A program made the position numbers and the translations under genes. This document shows, one piece after another, positions 33,456 to 42,259 of a stretch of 64,000 nt of DNA. The notes under the pieces are model-generated. The model was not told the origin of the DNA. It saw only the letters and a list, made by a program, of their open reading frames with translations, and searched no databases. Within the stretch, counting starts at the first letter, position 1, and each line of letters opens with the position of its first letter. The DNA comes from Chryseobacterium oleae (GTDB lineage: Bacteria > Bacteroidota > Bacteroidia > Flavobacteriales > Weeksellaceae), in assembly GCF_900115055.1 (NCBI RefSeq), contig NZ_FOVD01000001.1, forward strand, positions 1,302,001 to 1,366,000, written 5' to 3'.

Positions 33456-34049
33456 ATGATAAAAATAAAACCTGTAGCCCTATCCGTTTTGATAGGTTTA
33501 ATGCTCTCCTGCCATTCATCTGCGGACAAAAATGACTTTGAACATCACTACATCAAGTACTGGGACAAATACTCTGAAAAGCAACTCACAGATACTTTAT
33601 TTTCTGATACATTAAATGTTGGTCCCGATGCAGAAGGCGGCCAAACGGCTAGAGAGTTTTATGTGAACAATACTAAAGAGCTGCTCGCCGATCTGCAGGA
33701 TGACCAAAAGAAAACCGACAGCTTGTATCCTATGGCTGCCTTTGATGAACTGACTATCCGTAAATTACCATTAGGCTTAAAGAAAACATTCACAAAGAAG
33801 CAGACAGAAGAATTTTTAAAGATCATTAACAACCCTGTCTCATTTGACTGGGCAGAAACAACCTACGAGCCGGAGTTTCAGATAGACTTTACAAACAATA
33901 GCAAAACTGTTGCTTCAATGACGATCGGTGCAGACCAATCAACCATTCAAATGAATCCTGGCTGGCCCAATTTTAAGAAAATGAAATTCGGTCACCTTAA
34001 ACCGGAAATATCCAAGCATATGACGCGTCTGATTCATACAATTGAATAA
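33456..34049 (+). CDS. Lipoprotein of unknown function, 197 aa
   Basis: The signal MIKIKPVALSVLIGLMLSC has a good lipobox (LMLSC, Cys19). The mature part contains NVGPDAEGGQTAREFYVNN and a C-terminal region with EPEFQIDFTNNSKTVASMTIG and GWPNFKKMKFGHLKP. No known domain is recognised. It follows a DUF1801 gene by 10 nt. Confidence 0.68.
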   Translation: MIKIKPVALSVLIGLMLSCHSSADKNDFEHHYIKYWDKYSEKQLTDTLFSDTLNVGPDAEGGQTAREFYVNNTKELLADLQDDQKKTDSLYPMAAFDELTIRKLPLGLKKTFTKKQTEEFLKIINNPVSFDWAETTYEPEFQIDFTNNSKTVASMTIGADQSTIQMNPGWPNFKKMKFGHLKPEISKHMTRLIHTIE

Positions 34050-34107
34050 GCAACATACTCATCTTCATTAATTTAATAAGATACAACCTGCAAAACTTCT
34101 TTAAAAA

Positions 34108-35229
34108 TTGAAAAAAATACTAAGCTTACTCACCATCATTGTAGCGTCCATCCATCTCTATTCGCAAAATACGTACGTCTTTATCGGCTCATTTAACCGT
34201 GATAAAACCACCGAAGGCATTTACGTGTATAAACTGGATACCATCAAAGGGAAATTATCCAAAGTAACTTCTCTGAAAGGAATTTTAAACCCTTCATTTC
34301 TGACCCTATCTGCGGATGGCCGATATGTTTTTGCCTGCACCGAAAGTAAAACGCCCAATGCAGGAAGCGTCAGCAGTTTTAAATTCAATCCCAAAGATGA
34401 GACGCTTACCTTTATAAACAGTCAGAAAAGTGGCGGTGAAAACCCGGTTTATGTCAGTGCGCACCGGAATGGAAAATGGCTGGTGAATGCCAATTATACA
34501 GAAGGCAGCGCTTCTGTCTACCCTGTCTCTGAAGATGGAACCATTCAGCCTGCTGTACAGAATTTTCAGTTTGCAGAAGGAAGTATCAATGAAGGCAGAC
34601 AGGATAGATCACACGTTCATGCCGCTGTTTTCTCTCCGGACTTTGATCAATTATTCTTAACCGATCTGGGAGCGGATAAAATCAGGTCTTATACGTTTGA
34701 CAGTGATCAAAAGGAGCCTGCACAAACGGCGAAACAGCCATACATCCAATCGACTTTAGGAAGCGGTCCACGACATTTTACGTTTCATCCTAATGGAAAA
34801 TTTGCCTACTGTATTGAAGAATTATCCGGAACCGTTAATGCTTATCGATATGAAAATACCGTTCTGACCAGCATTCAGAGAGTCAATACCCATACGGATC
34901 AGTATAAAGAAGATTTTGAAAGTTCAGACATCCACATTTCACCGGACGGAAAGTTTTTGTATGCTGCTAACCGCGGTTTTGAAAATAATATTGCTATTTT
35001 CTCAATTCTTGAAGACGGAACTTTAAAGAACGTAGGCTATCAGTCAACGATAGGAAAACACTGCAGAGTATTTGACATTGATGAAACGGGCAAATTTGTC
35101 ATTGTAGCCAATGCAGTTAGTGGAAACATTGTTGTATTCAAGCGCGATCCACAAACCGGATTATTAAAAAAGACCGGAAACAAAGTGAAAGTTAAAAGTG
35201 CTTCCAGTGTGAAAATAAGGAGGTATTAA
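34108..35229 (+). CDS. Exported lactonase-type seven-bladed beta-propeller
   Basis: The 373-aa frame starts at a TTG codon (TTGAAAAAAATA), chosen because it begins a clean signal peptide (KKILSLLTIIVASIHLYSQ); no ATG is placed suitably. The remainder is a 6-phosphogluconolactonase (YbhE/Lactonase PF10282)-like propeller: GTYTxx-type opening FIGSFNRDKTTEGIYVYKL, LNPSFLTLSADGRYVFACTE, SHVHAAVFSPDFDQLFLTDLG, GSGPRHFTFHPNGKFAYCIEE and SDIHISPDGKFLYAANRG. Because it is exported it probably does not serve the pentose phosphate pathway. The substrate is unknown. Confidence 0.83.
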   Translation: MKKILSLLTIIVASIHLYSQNTYVFIGSFNRDKTTEGIYVYKLDTIKGKLSKVTSLKGILNPSFLTLSADGRYVFACTESKTPNAGSVSSFKFNPKDETLTFINSQKSGGENPVYVSAHRNGKWLVNANYTEGSASVYPVSEDGTIQPAVQNFQFAEGSINEGRQDRSHVHAAVFSPDFDQLFLTDLGADKIRSYTFDSDQKEPAQTAKQPYIQSTLGSGPRHFTFHPNGKFAYCIEELSGTVNAYRYENTVLTSIQRVNTHTDQYKEDFESSDIHISPDGKFLYAANRGFENNIAIFSILEDGTLKNVGYQSTIGKHCRVFDIDETGKFVIVANAVSGNIVVFKRDPQTGLLKKTGNKVKVKSASSVKIRRY

Positions 35230-35331
35230 ACTGTAAAAATAAAACGTTAATTCATCCTTTTTCAAAACTTTAGCCTATATTATTTTTCTGTTTGATATTT
35301 TTTACTAATTTTCAGATTAAGCTCCATTTAC

Positions 35332-35670
35332 ATGAAATTTTCCATCGTTATTGCTGATATGAAAATACTTACTGCATCTGACACCAAAACGTGGATCGGA
35401 TTAAGTAAAAAACTGGCTGAACCTAAAACTGAAACAACCCCTGAATTAAAGGAAATCATTCCTCTCATCAAATCCAGATTTCCCGAACTGCCGAACACAA
35501 TGGTTTGGGGAAATTATCTAATCTTTGAAGAATTTGCCGACTTTTTCATCATAGATATTGATTACGATGACATCAAAGGAATGGAAAACGAAATTGTAGA
35601 CATTGCTCTCGAAAATGGTTTTGCTGTACTCATCGGAAAAGAGAACAAAATATACAAACCAAAAACATAA
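35332..35670 (+). CDS. Hypothetical protein, 112 aa
   Basis: This is a small acidic protein with the segment ELPNTMVWGNYLIFEEFADFFIIDIDYDD and no signal peptide. No family is recognised. The next gene starts 4 nt after its stop, and both are small, soluble and acidic. The pair could be paralogue-like immunity or adaptor proteins, but nothing in the sequence shows that. Confidence 0.6.
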   Translation: MKFSIVIADMKILTASDTKTWIGLSKKLAEPKTETTPELKEIIPLIKSRFPELPNTMVWGNYLIFEEFADFFIIDIDYDDIKGMENEIVDIALENGFAVLIGKENKIYKPKT

Positions 35671-35674
35671 TAAG

Positions 35675-36139
35675 ATGGGATTTAATTGTACAGGGATCTT
35701 AATCAACAGCAAGGCTGATGAGCAAATAATGAAAACCCTTTTTGATTCCGAAATTGCTTATTTAAAAGAGGTAAACTTTGAAGAAGCAACAGATAATTTC
35801 CGGGATGAAAATACGGTTGATATGGTACAGACAGAAACCGGAACACTCATCATCACCGGATTGGGACAGATTTATGACATTTCAGATTTTGATGGAGAAA
35901 TCATTCAATTTATGATTTCCGATATTTCGGACACCTATTATTTTGAGAAGTACAAAGACAAAGTTCTGGAAAGGAAATATATTTATTCTCAGGGCGAAAT
36001 TGCAGAAGATGAAGGGAGCGGTATTATACGACAGGACGAAGATTTCACCGATCAGATTTGGGAGCTCGCAGACCGGTATTTACAAAATAATTTTAAAACC
36101 AATATGTTTGATCAGCAGTTCAAACGGTACAAAGTATAA
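35675..36139 (+). CDS. Hypothetical protein, 154 aa
   Basis: The ATG at 35675 is used because it lies 4 nt after the preceding stop and the longer frame overlaps that gene. The protein is acidic and cytosolic, opening MGFNCTGILINSKADEQ, with LIITGLGQIYDISDFDGEI and SDTYYFEKYKDKVLERK. No family is recognised. It is probably cotranscribed with the 112-aa gene before it. Confidence 0.6.
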   Translation: MGFNCTGILINSKADEQIMKTLFDSEIAYLKEVNFEEATDNFRDENTVDMVQTETGTLIITGLGQIYDISDFDGEIIQFMISDISDTYYFEKYKDKVLERKYIYSQGEIAEDEGSGIIRQDEDFTDQIWELADRYLQNNFKTNMFDQQFKRYKV

Positions 36140-36166
36140 TTTTTTCACGCGCAAGCTTTACTTTCT

Positions 36167-36886
36167 ATGGCTGGAAAATTCAAAAAAATATCGGATATCT
36201 TTTTTACGGTTCTAGGATCAGTCGTGGTTGTAGCTGGATTAGTGGTTCTTGTCTTTATAGAAAATCCTGTCAGATATTTTTTATACGCAGTACTTCTGGT
36301 CATTGCTACCAATTTTAAGAGTCTCCGGAATTTCAGAACTGATTTAAAAACAACAGCCAGGAATCTTCTGGTAACAACCGGCCTGATCTATCTCGTTTTA
36401 ATTACCCTGTTATCGCTTTCTCCGTTTCTGAAAATTCAGGAATTCAAATGGTCTCATCAGGATTGGAAACCGGTGAATGCCCAAAAGATACAGCCATTGA
36501 CTTCCTGGGACAACGGATATAGGAGGAAAGGAAATTCTTACGTCAATATTGATTACGAATATCAGTTTAACGGAGCAACGTATAAAAACTTGGAGCCTGA
36601 AGCTTTATACAAATATTATCCGTTTTGGAACAGAAAAAAGAGCCGGGAGCTGGTAGATGAATTTTCAAAATCGGTTTCAGAAAAAATACAGAAAAGGGAT
36701 TATCTAATTCTCTCCAATCCGGATCAACCTGAAAAAAGTAAACTGTTTTTATCTACCGATCTGTTTTATTTTCGGGGGTCATTATTTTATGATCTCGTAA
36801 CAAGCCTGGCTGTATTTCTCCTGACCTTTTTAGGAATTATAGGAGCTGTTCTTACATGGTGGGCATTGACGAGACAACAGAAGTAA
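36167..36886 (+). CDS. Membrane protein with DUF3592-like region
   Basis: This 239-aa protein has membrane segments near residues 14-32, 37-50, 66-86 and 208-230. The soluble part between the third and fourth spans includes WKPVNAQKIQPL, NVDYEYQFNG-type strands (SYVNIDYEYQFNGATYKN) and YLILSNPDQPEKSKLF. This layout matches DUF3592 proteins, whose role is unknown. It is 27 nt from the previous gene. Confidence 0.6.
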   Translation: MAGKFKKISDIFFTVLGSVVVVAGLVVLVFIENPVRYFLYAVLLVIATNFKSLRNFRTDLKTTARNLLVTTGLIYLVLITLLSLSPFLKIQEFKWSHQDWKPVNAQKIQPLTSWDNGYRRKGNSYVNIDYEYQFNGATYKNLEPEALYKYYPFWNRKKSRELVDEFSKSVSEKIQKRDYLILSNPDQPEKSKLFLSTDLFYFRGSLFYDLVTSLAVFLLTFLGIIGAVLTWWALTRQQK

Positions 36887-36948
36887 AAACTTTACAGATG
36901 AAAGAGATAATCCCAACCTTCTGATTATTAATTAAGCTGTAAAAAAAC

Positions 36949-37434
36949 ATGAATATCCATTTAATCAAAATAGTAATCTATTTATCAGTAATGCTACTCC
37001 AGCTGTTTTTAATCCTGGAAATTGAGCGGTGCTGGCTCCTGCTGAAAGGAAAAAAAAGTAAGACGTCGAAAAAATTATTGGAATTTATACAACTTCCCTT
37101 TGCATCAGTGATTAAAAATCAAAAAACATTACAGATTGCCTCTTTTTTACTTTATCCGATTCTGTTTGGAGTACTCACTGCCGGAATCATCCCCTTTTTG
37201 AATATGGGGCGGGGAATGAATATCCAGTTAGGTGATCCATGGGGATATATCGCTATGTTCGGTATCGGATATGTGGGTACGAATATTTTGATACTGATAT
37301 CATGCATTCATACTAAAATAACTTTTGGAGCCTCATCTATTAACCTCATCGCTTTTATGATACTTTTTTATCTGGCTGTATTCATTCTGGTGACTTATTT
37401 TCAATTCATTGTATTCTTGAAATGGAACGCCTGA
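36949..37434 (+). CDS. Four-pass membrane protein, unknown
   Basis: This 161-aa protein has hydrophobic segments near residues 5-25, 62-84, 98-120 and 130-154, with a basic loop (LLKGKKSKTSKKLLEF) after the first span. No motif identifies a family. It stands 62 nt after the DUF3592-like gene on the same strand, so cotranscription is possible. Confidence 0.6.
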   Translation: MNIHLIKIVIYLSVMLLQLFLILEIERCWLLLKGKKSKTSKKLLEFIQLPFASVIKNQKTLQIASFLLYPILFGVLTAGIIPFLNMGRGMNIQLGDPWGYIAMFGIGYVGTNILILISCIHTKITFGASSINLIAFMILFYLAVFILVTYFQFIVFLKWNA

Positions 37435-37568
37435 AATTTTTTTTTCATCTTCAAGTTCACCTTATATAATTTTCATTAATTTAGTTTTATAAAAAAACTT
37501 TGGGAACGGCCGCCGTTGCGATATTCAAACATTTCTAAGCCGTTTTTAACATGTCCTATATCTATCCT

Positions 37569-38300
37569 ATGAAAGAAAATAAATACGACCATTCATCTTT
37601 TTTTGAACAGTACGAAAAAATGCTCCGCTCCCAAAAAGGGCTGGAAGGTGCCGGAGAATGGCCTGCACTGAAAAAAATGCTTCCGGATTTTACAGGAAAA
37701 GACGTTCTTGATCTTGGCTGTGGCTTCGGCTGGCATTGTCGCTATGCTATTGAAATGGGAGCAAAATCTGTGATTGGGGTAGATCTCTCAGAAAAAATGC
37801 TTGAAAAAGCGAAAGAAATCAACAATCTTGATGGTATTGAATACGTAAGAAAGGCTCTTGAAGACCTGGAGTATCCTTCAGAAGAGTTTGACATCGTATT
37901 GAGCTCACTGACCTTTCACTATGTAGAATCATTTGACAGGCTTATTCATCATATTTATCAGTGGCTGAAACCCGGCGGACATTTCGTATTTTCTGTGGAA
38001 CATCCCGTTTTTACAGCACAGGGAAAACAGGATTGGATCTATGGTGAAAATAATGAAAAACTACACTGGCCGGTTGACCGTTACTTCATAGAAGGAAAAA
38101 GAGACACCACATTTTTAGGAGAAAATGTAATAAAATACCATAGAACACTCACTTCCTACCTGAATACTTTGCTGAAACAGGGTTTCAAAATTAATGAACT
38201 GATTGAGCCGGAACCCAGCGAAGAAATGCTGAAAGAATTTTCTGATATGAAGGATGAATTGCGCCGTCCAATGATGTTGTTGATCTCAGCAGAAAAATAA
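37569..38300 (+). CDS. Class I SAM-dependent methyltransferase
   Basis: The 243-aa protein (start at the ATG at 37569, MKENKYDHSSFFEQY; an ATG 18 nt upstream adds six unlikely residues) has the Rossmann methyltransferase motifs: DVLDLGCGFGWHCRYA (motif I, residues 45-60), GVDLSEKML (acidic ribose-binding end), FDIVLSSLTFHYV (motif IV) and WLKPGGHFVFSVEHP. It resembles the Methyltransf_11 family; the substrate is unknown. Length is typical. Confidence 0.88.
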   Translation: MKENKYDHSSFFEQYEKMLRSQKGLEGAGEWPALKKMLPDFTGKDVLDLGCGFGWHCRYAIEMGAKSVIGVDLSEKMLEKAKEINNLDGIEYVRKALEDLEYPSEEFDIVLSSLTFHYVESFDRLIHHIYQWLKPGGHFVFSVEHPVFTAQGKQDWIYGENNEKLHWPVDRYFIEGKRDTTFLGENVIKYHRTLTSYLNTLLKQGFKINELIEPEPSEEMLKEFSDMKDELRRPMMLLISAEK

Positions 38301-38311
38301 CGGAAACTATT

Positions 38312-38749
38312 ATGAATATTACGTGTGATCATTGTAAAGGAACATTTATGGCATCCGGAGAGCAGACTTCTTTCATTCTGGATTCACAGAAAAAGGGAAT
38401 GCGGTTTATCATGCTGGAATGTCCTTCCTGCTACAGCGGCTTCTCTCTGAATCCACAAACGATGGGTCAGTCTCTTCCACAGAAAACTACGGATGAAGAT
38501 CATTTGAGATGTCCGGTCAGTTCATGCTATGGTCTGATTTCTTATGTAGAAGACGAAAAACCATTCTGGGGTTGTGGTGAATGTGGAACGGTATGGTTTA
38601 CCCAAACGGATCTGTTTGAAGCCATCGAACACAGTATTGAAAAATATCCTTATCGGGCGAAAGTCTATACGAAAAAAGGAAATATTTTTTTCCCGGTTCC
38701 GTTAGAAAATGAACCCAACAACTACGAAGAAACCGTAGCTAAAGAATAA
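38312..38749 (+). CDS. Zinc-ribbon protein, unknown
   Basis: This 145-aa protein has four Cys pairs in two sets: C5-C8 with C37-C40, and C67-C72 with C88-C91. Each set fits one zinc-binding ribbon. The C-terminal part (FTQTDLFEAIEHSIEKYPYR) is helical. Such proteins often act as nucleic-acid or partner-binding adaptors; the role is unknown. It starts 11 nt after the methyltransferase, so it may be its partner. Confidence 0.7.
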   Translation: MNITCDHCKGTFMASGEQTSFILDSQKKGMRFIMLECPSCYSGFSLNPQTMGQSLPQKTTDEDHLRCPVSSCYGLISYVEDEKPFWGCGECGTVWFTQTDLFEAIEHSIEKYPYRAKVYTKKGNIFFPVPLENEPNNYEETVAKE

Positions 38750-38797
38750 AAATCTGAAAAGTCATAAAAATTAAAACATCATCTAAAACTATACCTC

Positions 38798-38998
38798 ATG
38801 TTACTAGCGATTTTACTTCCCTTTCTATCCTTTATGATCCGTGGAAAAATTCTCACCGGAATCGTCTGTCTTATTTTACAGATCACTTTGATTGGCTGGC
38901 TTCCTGCAGCTATCTGGGCCGCTTTATCATTAAACAATGCAAGGGCAGACCGACGCAATGAAAAACTGATTAAGGCGGTGAAACAGAATCAGAGATAA
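38798..38998 (+). CDS. YqaE/Pmp3 family small membrane protein
   Basis: This 66-aa protein has two hydrophobic segments (MLLAILLPFLSFMIRG and LTGIVCLILQITLIGWLPAAIWAALSL), with the GWLPAAIWA turn typical of the Pmp3/YqaE (UPF0057) family, and a charged tail (NARADRRNEKLIKAVKQ). The family is linked to membrane potential and salt stress in yeast; its bacterial role is less clear. Its start is 48 nt after the zinc-ribbon gene. Confidence 0.8.
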   Translation: MLLAILLPFLSFMIRGKILTGIVCLILQITLIGWLPAAIWAALSLNNARADRRNEKLIKAVKQNQR

Positions 38999-39095
38999 AG
39001 AGCGTGATTTTCTACTCAAATCATTGAAATGTAACTTTTTGGCAAAGAATCGAACTCATTAAGGAATTCTATTATTTCTGCCAAATTGTAAACCT

Positions 39096-40385
39096 ATGAA
39101 ACATATAGTCTTTATCATACTCTTTATTTTTTCAGTGACTATTTCTGCTCAGAAAAGTACCGGAAAATACGCGAAGGAACTGGACGAATATTTTACAGCA
39201 TTAACCGCTCTCAGGAAATTTAATGGGAATGTGCTGGTATCTCAAAATGGAAAAATCCTTTTGGATCAAAGCTATACTATGCCGGGAAAAGCCGACGGTT
39301 TAAGTGTCAGCAAAAAAAGCACGTTTATTATTGCATCAGTCTCTAAGGTTTTTATAAAATATGGAATTCTGAAGCTTGCAGAGCAGGGGAAAATTAAATT
39401 ATCAGACCATCTCAATCAATTTATTCCTGATTTTCCTGACGGTAGTAAAATTTCGGTGGAAAATCTACTGTATCATCAGTCCGGACTTCCCAGAGAAATT
39501 AAGGATTATGAAAAATATGAAAACGTAAGCCTGGAAAAGACCATTGAACTGGCCAAATCAGAAAAATTACAATTTGAGCCCGGAACAAATACTCTTTATT
39601 CCAATGTGGGCTATTTCATTCTTCATTATATCATTGATAAATCCTCTGAAAAAGGATATCAACACTTTATTGACAACGAGCTTATAAAAAAATACCAACT
39701 CAAAAATACAGGAGAATTTAACTCAGCCCGTTCGGTACCCAATTTCGCTTACGGGTTTTATAACGAAGAAGGTAAAACAGTTCCCATTTCCCAGACCAGT
39801 ATCAACAGGTTTGAAACGGGTAATTATTATTCTACAACTGCCGATCTATACGCTTTCAGTAAAAAACTTCTTTCGGGGGAACATATGAAGAAGGATCAGG
39901 CTTTGAAAATGTTTAAAGACAGTCTTCTCATTCAGGCTGGCGGAAGACCCGGTTACAGAGCTTATTATTATCAGAACTTAAGATCCAATGTAACTTTTAT
40001 TTTCACCGCTAATTTCAGCGATATGCCATTTCAGAAGGTAACAGATGATATCATTAGTCTTTTGGAAGGCAAGTCCTACTCGGTTCCCAAAGAAATCAAC
40101 AAAAAAGCCATTACCGTTTCTGATGATGTTTTAAAACAGTATACGGGACAATTTGCATTGGATCTCGACCCATCTCAGACGTTTACGGTCACTTTAGAAA
40201 ACCATTTCCTCTCTATTACTGATAAAAGCGGCGAAAAAACAAAAATTTATCCGGAATCCCAAACTTCTTTCTTCGATGCTCCGGATTCTGAAGACGGTTA
40301 CATATTTTCCAAAAAAAGCGACGGAACCTATGATCTGACCATCATTTCAACCGGACTTACCTTAAAAACAACCCGAACAAAATAA
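39096..40385 (+). CDS. Exported serine hydrolase (class C beta-lactamase fold)
   Basis: This 429-aa protein has a signal peptide ending TISAQ. The nucleophile motif is S81-V-S-K84 and the second motif is Y168-S-N170. The third motif (usually H-x-G) is not found; the region reads QAGGRPGYRAYYYQN, so the site is altered. A small beta-rich C-terminal domain (about residues 345-429) follows. The protein may be a peptidase-fold binding protein or an esterase with a changed active site. Confidence 0.8.
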   Translation: MKHIVFIILFIFSVTISAQKSTGKYAKELDEYFTALTALRKFNGNVLVSQNGKILLDQSYTMPGKADGLSVSKKSTFIIASVSKVFIKYGILKLAEQGKIKLSDHLNQFIPDFPDGSKISVENLLYHQSGLPREIKDYEKYENVSLEKTIELAKSEKLQFEPGTNTLYSNVGYFILHYIIDKSSEKGYQHFIDNELIKKYQLKNTGEFNSARSVPNFAYGFYNEEGKTVPISQTSINRFETGNYYSTTADLYAFSKKLLSGEHMKKDQALKMFKDSLLIQAGGRPGYRAYYYQNLRSNVTFIFTANFSDMPFQKVTDDIISLLEGKSYSVPKEINKKAITVSDDVLKQYTGQFALDLDPSQTFTVTLENHFLSITDKSGEKTKIYPESQTSFFDAPDSEDGYIFSKKSDGTYDLTIISTGLTLKTTRTK

Positions 40386-40589
40386 GTCATAAAAAACGGA
40401 AGATAAAGAGAAAGCTTGCTGCCCTTCAAATTACTTCATTAAATTGTAATCCCCAAGAGAGTACACGACAAAGAGTAACTATCACCCTCCTTCTTCCTTC
40501 CTCCACTCCCTTTAATCGATTAAAAGTCAGATTTAAAGTTATTTTTAATGAATCACTATAAAGCATAACATAGTAATGATAATTATTTA

Positions 40590-40597
40590 TATCTTTG
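40590..40597 (+). promoter_or_regulatory. -7 element of the 40616 hydrolase gene
   Basis: TATCTTTG is an exact TAnnTTTG match, 18 nt before the ATG at 40616. A TTG start inside this element is thereby excluded. Confidence 0.6.
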
Positions 40598-40615
40598 CAT
40601 AACAAAATAATAATC

Positions 40616-41686
40616 ATGATTACTCTAAAACTTTTTTCAATGTTTCTGTTGTTGTTCTGCAGTACCATTGATGCACAATTCCAGGAAAAGAAAATAGACA
40701 GTTTAATTACCACAGAATTCAATGATCCTAATGGGCCCGGAGGAGCATTTATGATTGCTCATAAAGGAAAAACCATTTACCGCAAAGCTTTTGGAAAAGC
40801 CAATCTGGAGCTGAATGTGACTATGACTCCTGATAACGTTTTCCAGATCGGTTCTATGACTAAGCAGTTTACATCGGTGGCGGTTCTTATGCTTGAGCAG
40901 CAGGGAAAACTGAACGTCAACGACCTGATTTCAAAATACATCAAAGATTATCCTTCAGGGGATAAAATAACCATCCATCATCTGCTGACCCATACTTCAG
41001 GAATTAAGGATTTTACGAAGATGAAAACAATATCCACCATCGCCCAGAAAGAAATGAAGCCTGAAATGATGGTTGATTTTTTCAAAAACGAACCTGTAGA
41101 TTTTGCCTCGGGAGAAAAATTTGAGTACAATAATTCGGGATATGTGGTTTTAGGATATATCATAGAAATGGTTTCGGGACAGACGTATGAAGATTTCATC
41201 AAAAAAAATATCTTTGAAAAAGCAGGTATGACGCATTCTTACTATGCCACAGACCGTCATGTTATTCCAAAAAGAGCATACGGATATCATCAGAAAGAAC
41301 ATGGATTTGTCAATAAAACAGTAATCAACTTCAGTGTTCCTTTTTCATCCGGCTCTTTGATGTCTACGGTAGATGATCTGCTGAAATGGCAGAAGGCTTT
41401 GAACCAAAATATCCTTCTCAATCCGGCAGAAACTAAAAAAGCATTCCAGAAATACAAACTGAACAGCGGAGAAGAATTCACTTACGGCTACGGATGGCAC
41501 CTGAAAGATATCAACGGAAGCCCGGACAGGGAGCATGGCGGAAGTATTTTCGGATTTAAAAGTATGGGCGTCTATATTCCCGGTGAAGATATTTACGTTA
41601 TAGGATTGAGCAACTGTGACTGCCATTCGCCGACAGAGATCACCAGAAACATGGCAAAGATTGCATTGCAGTCCGTTAAAAAATAA
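40616..41686 (+). CDS. Exported serine hydrolase (class C beta-lactamase fold)
   Basis: The start at 40616 is favoured because the promoter -7 box covers the upstream alternative. The 356-aa protein has a signal peptide (LKLFSMFLLLFCSTIDAQ) and all three motifs: S80-M-T-K83, Y171-N-N173 and H307-G-G in EHGGSIFGF. It is the most compact and canonical of the four hydrolases of this fold in the window and lies directly after another one. D-Ala-D-Ala carboxypeptidase or esterase activity is likely; the substrate is open. Confidence 0.85.
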   Translation: MITLKLFSMFLLLFCSTIDAQFQEKKIDSLITTEFNDPNGPGGAFMIAHKGKTIYRKAFGKANLELNVTMTPDNVFQIGSMTKQFTSVAVLMLEQQGKLNVNDLISKYIKDYPSGDKITIHHLLTHTSGIKDFTKMKTISTIAQKEMKPEMMVDFFKNEPVDFASGEKFEYNNSGYVVLGYIIEMVSGQTYEDFIKKNIFEKAGMTHSYYATDRHVIPKRAYGYHQKEHGFVNKTVINFSVPFSSGSLMSTVDDLLKWQKALNQNILLNPAETKKAFQKYKLNSGEEFTYGYGWHLKDINGSPDREHGGSIFGFKSMGVYIPGEDIYVIGLSNCDCHSPTEITRNMAKIALQSVKK

Positions 41687-41694
41687 TCCACCGA

Positions 41695-42147
41695 ATGAAA
41701 ATTACAACACCTAAAGGGAGATCTTTTGAATTCAGACAAAATACAGAAAACTGGGAAAGCCTTGATAATGTCTTATACAGTGGCTTATCCGGGACCAATC
41801 GAAGTCCTGTTTTCGGATTTGAGAACGATTTCACTAACGAATATGTCAAACGTATTGATTTTGAACAGCGTCTGGGAGAATTTATTGATTTTTACATAGA
41901 TAACAGGTCAAGAATCATCTCTGAAACGAAAACAGCCGTTAATGGTCTTATTGCTCATAATCATGACATGGGTAAAGAAGATATGAATTACATCAATTAC
42001 TTTGTTGAAATTCTGAACCTTGCATCTTATGAGTTTAAAATTCATTTTGTGTTTATGTATGGCTATGTTTATTATGAAATTTCTTATCTCTTCCTTTCGC
42101 CTGAGAACTTTCTGATCACCAAAATAGATCGTATTTTAACCAATTAA
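41695..42147 (+). CDS. Hypothetical protein, 150 aa
   Basis: This is a soluble protein with no signal peptide. It contains SFEFRQNTENWESLDNVLYSGL, a Leu/Ile-rich helical middle and the aromatic stretch FKIHFVFMYGYVYYEISYLFLSP. It begins 8 nt after the serine hydrolase stop, so it is probably cotranscribed. I do not recognise a family. Confidence 0.6.
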   Translation: MKITTPKGRSFEFRQNTENWESLDNVLYSGLSGTNRSPVFGFENDFTNEYVKRIDFEQRLGEFIDFYIDNRSRIISETKTAVNGLIAHNHDMGKEDMNYINYFVEILNLASYEFKIHFVFMYGYVYYEISYLFLSPENFLITKIDRILTN

Positions 42148-42210
42148 TATTTTTTATTGATCTCAGTCACAAGCTTTAAATACACGCACTGACCTGACAG
42201 AGCAAATAAA

Positions 42211-42242
42211 TTTGTACATCGGATAATGAAGTAATATCTTTA
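42211..42242 (+). promoter_or_regulatory. Promoter of the TlpA-like gene
   Basis: TTTG (42211-42214), exactly 20 nt, TATCTTTA (42235-42242). The predicted transcript start near 42247 supports the ATG at 42260 and excludes the ATG at 42242. Confidence 0.65.
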
Positions 42243-42259
42243 TGATTCAATCCCTTGAT

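Noticed and set aside
37501..37550. GC-rich palindromic words (AACGGCCGCCGTT) before the methyltransferase gene
   Set aside because: The arms are too short and the centre too tight for a terminator or operator call, and there is no T-run.
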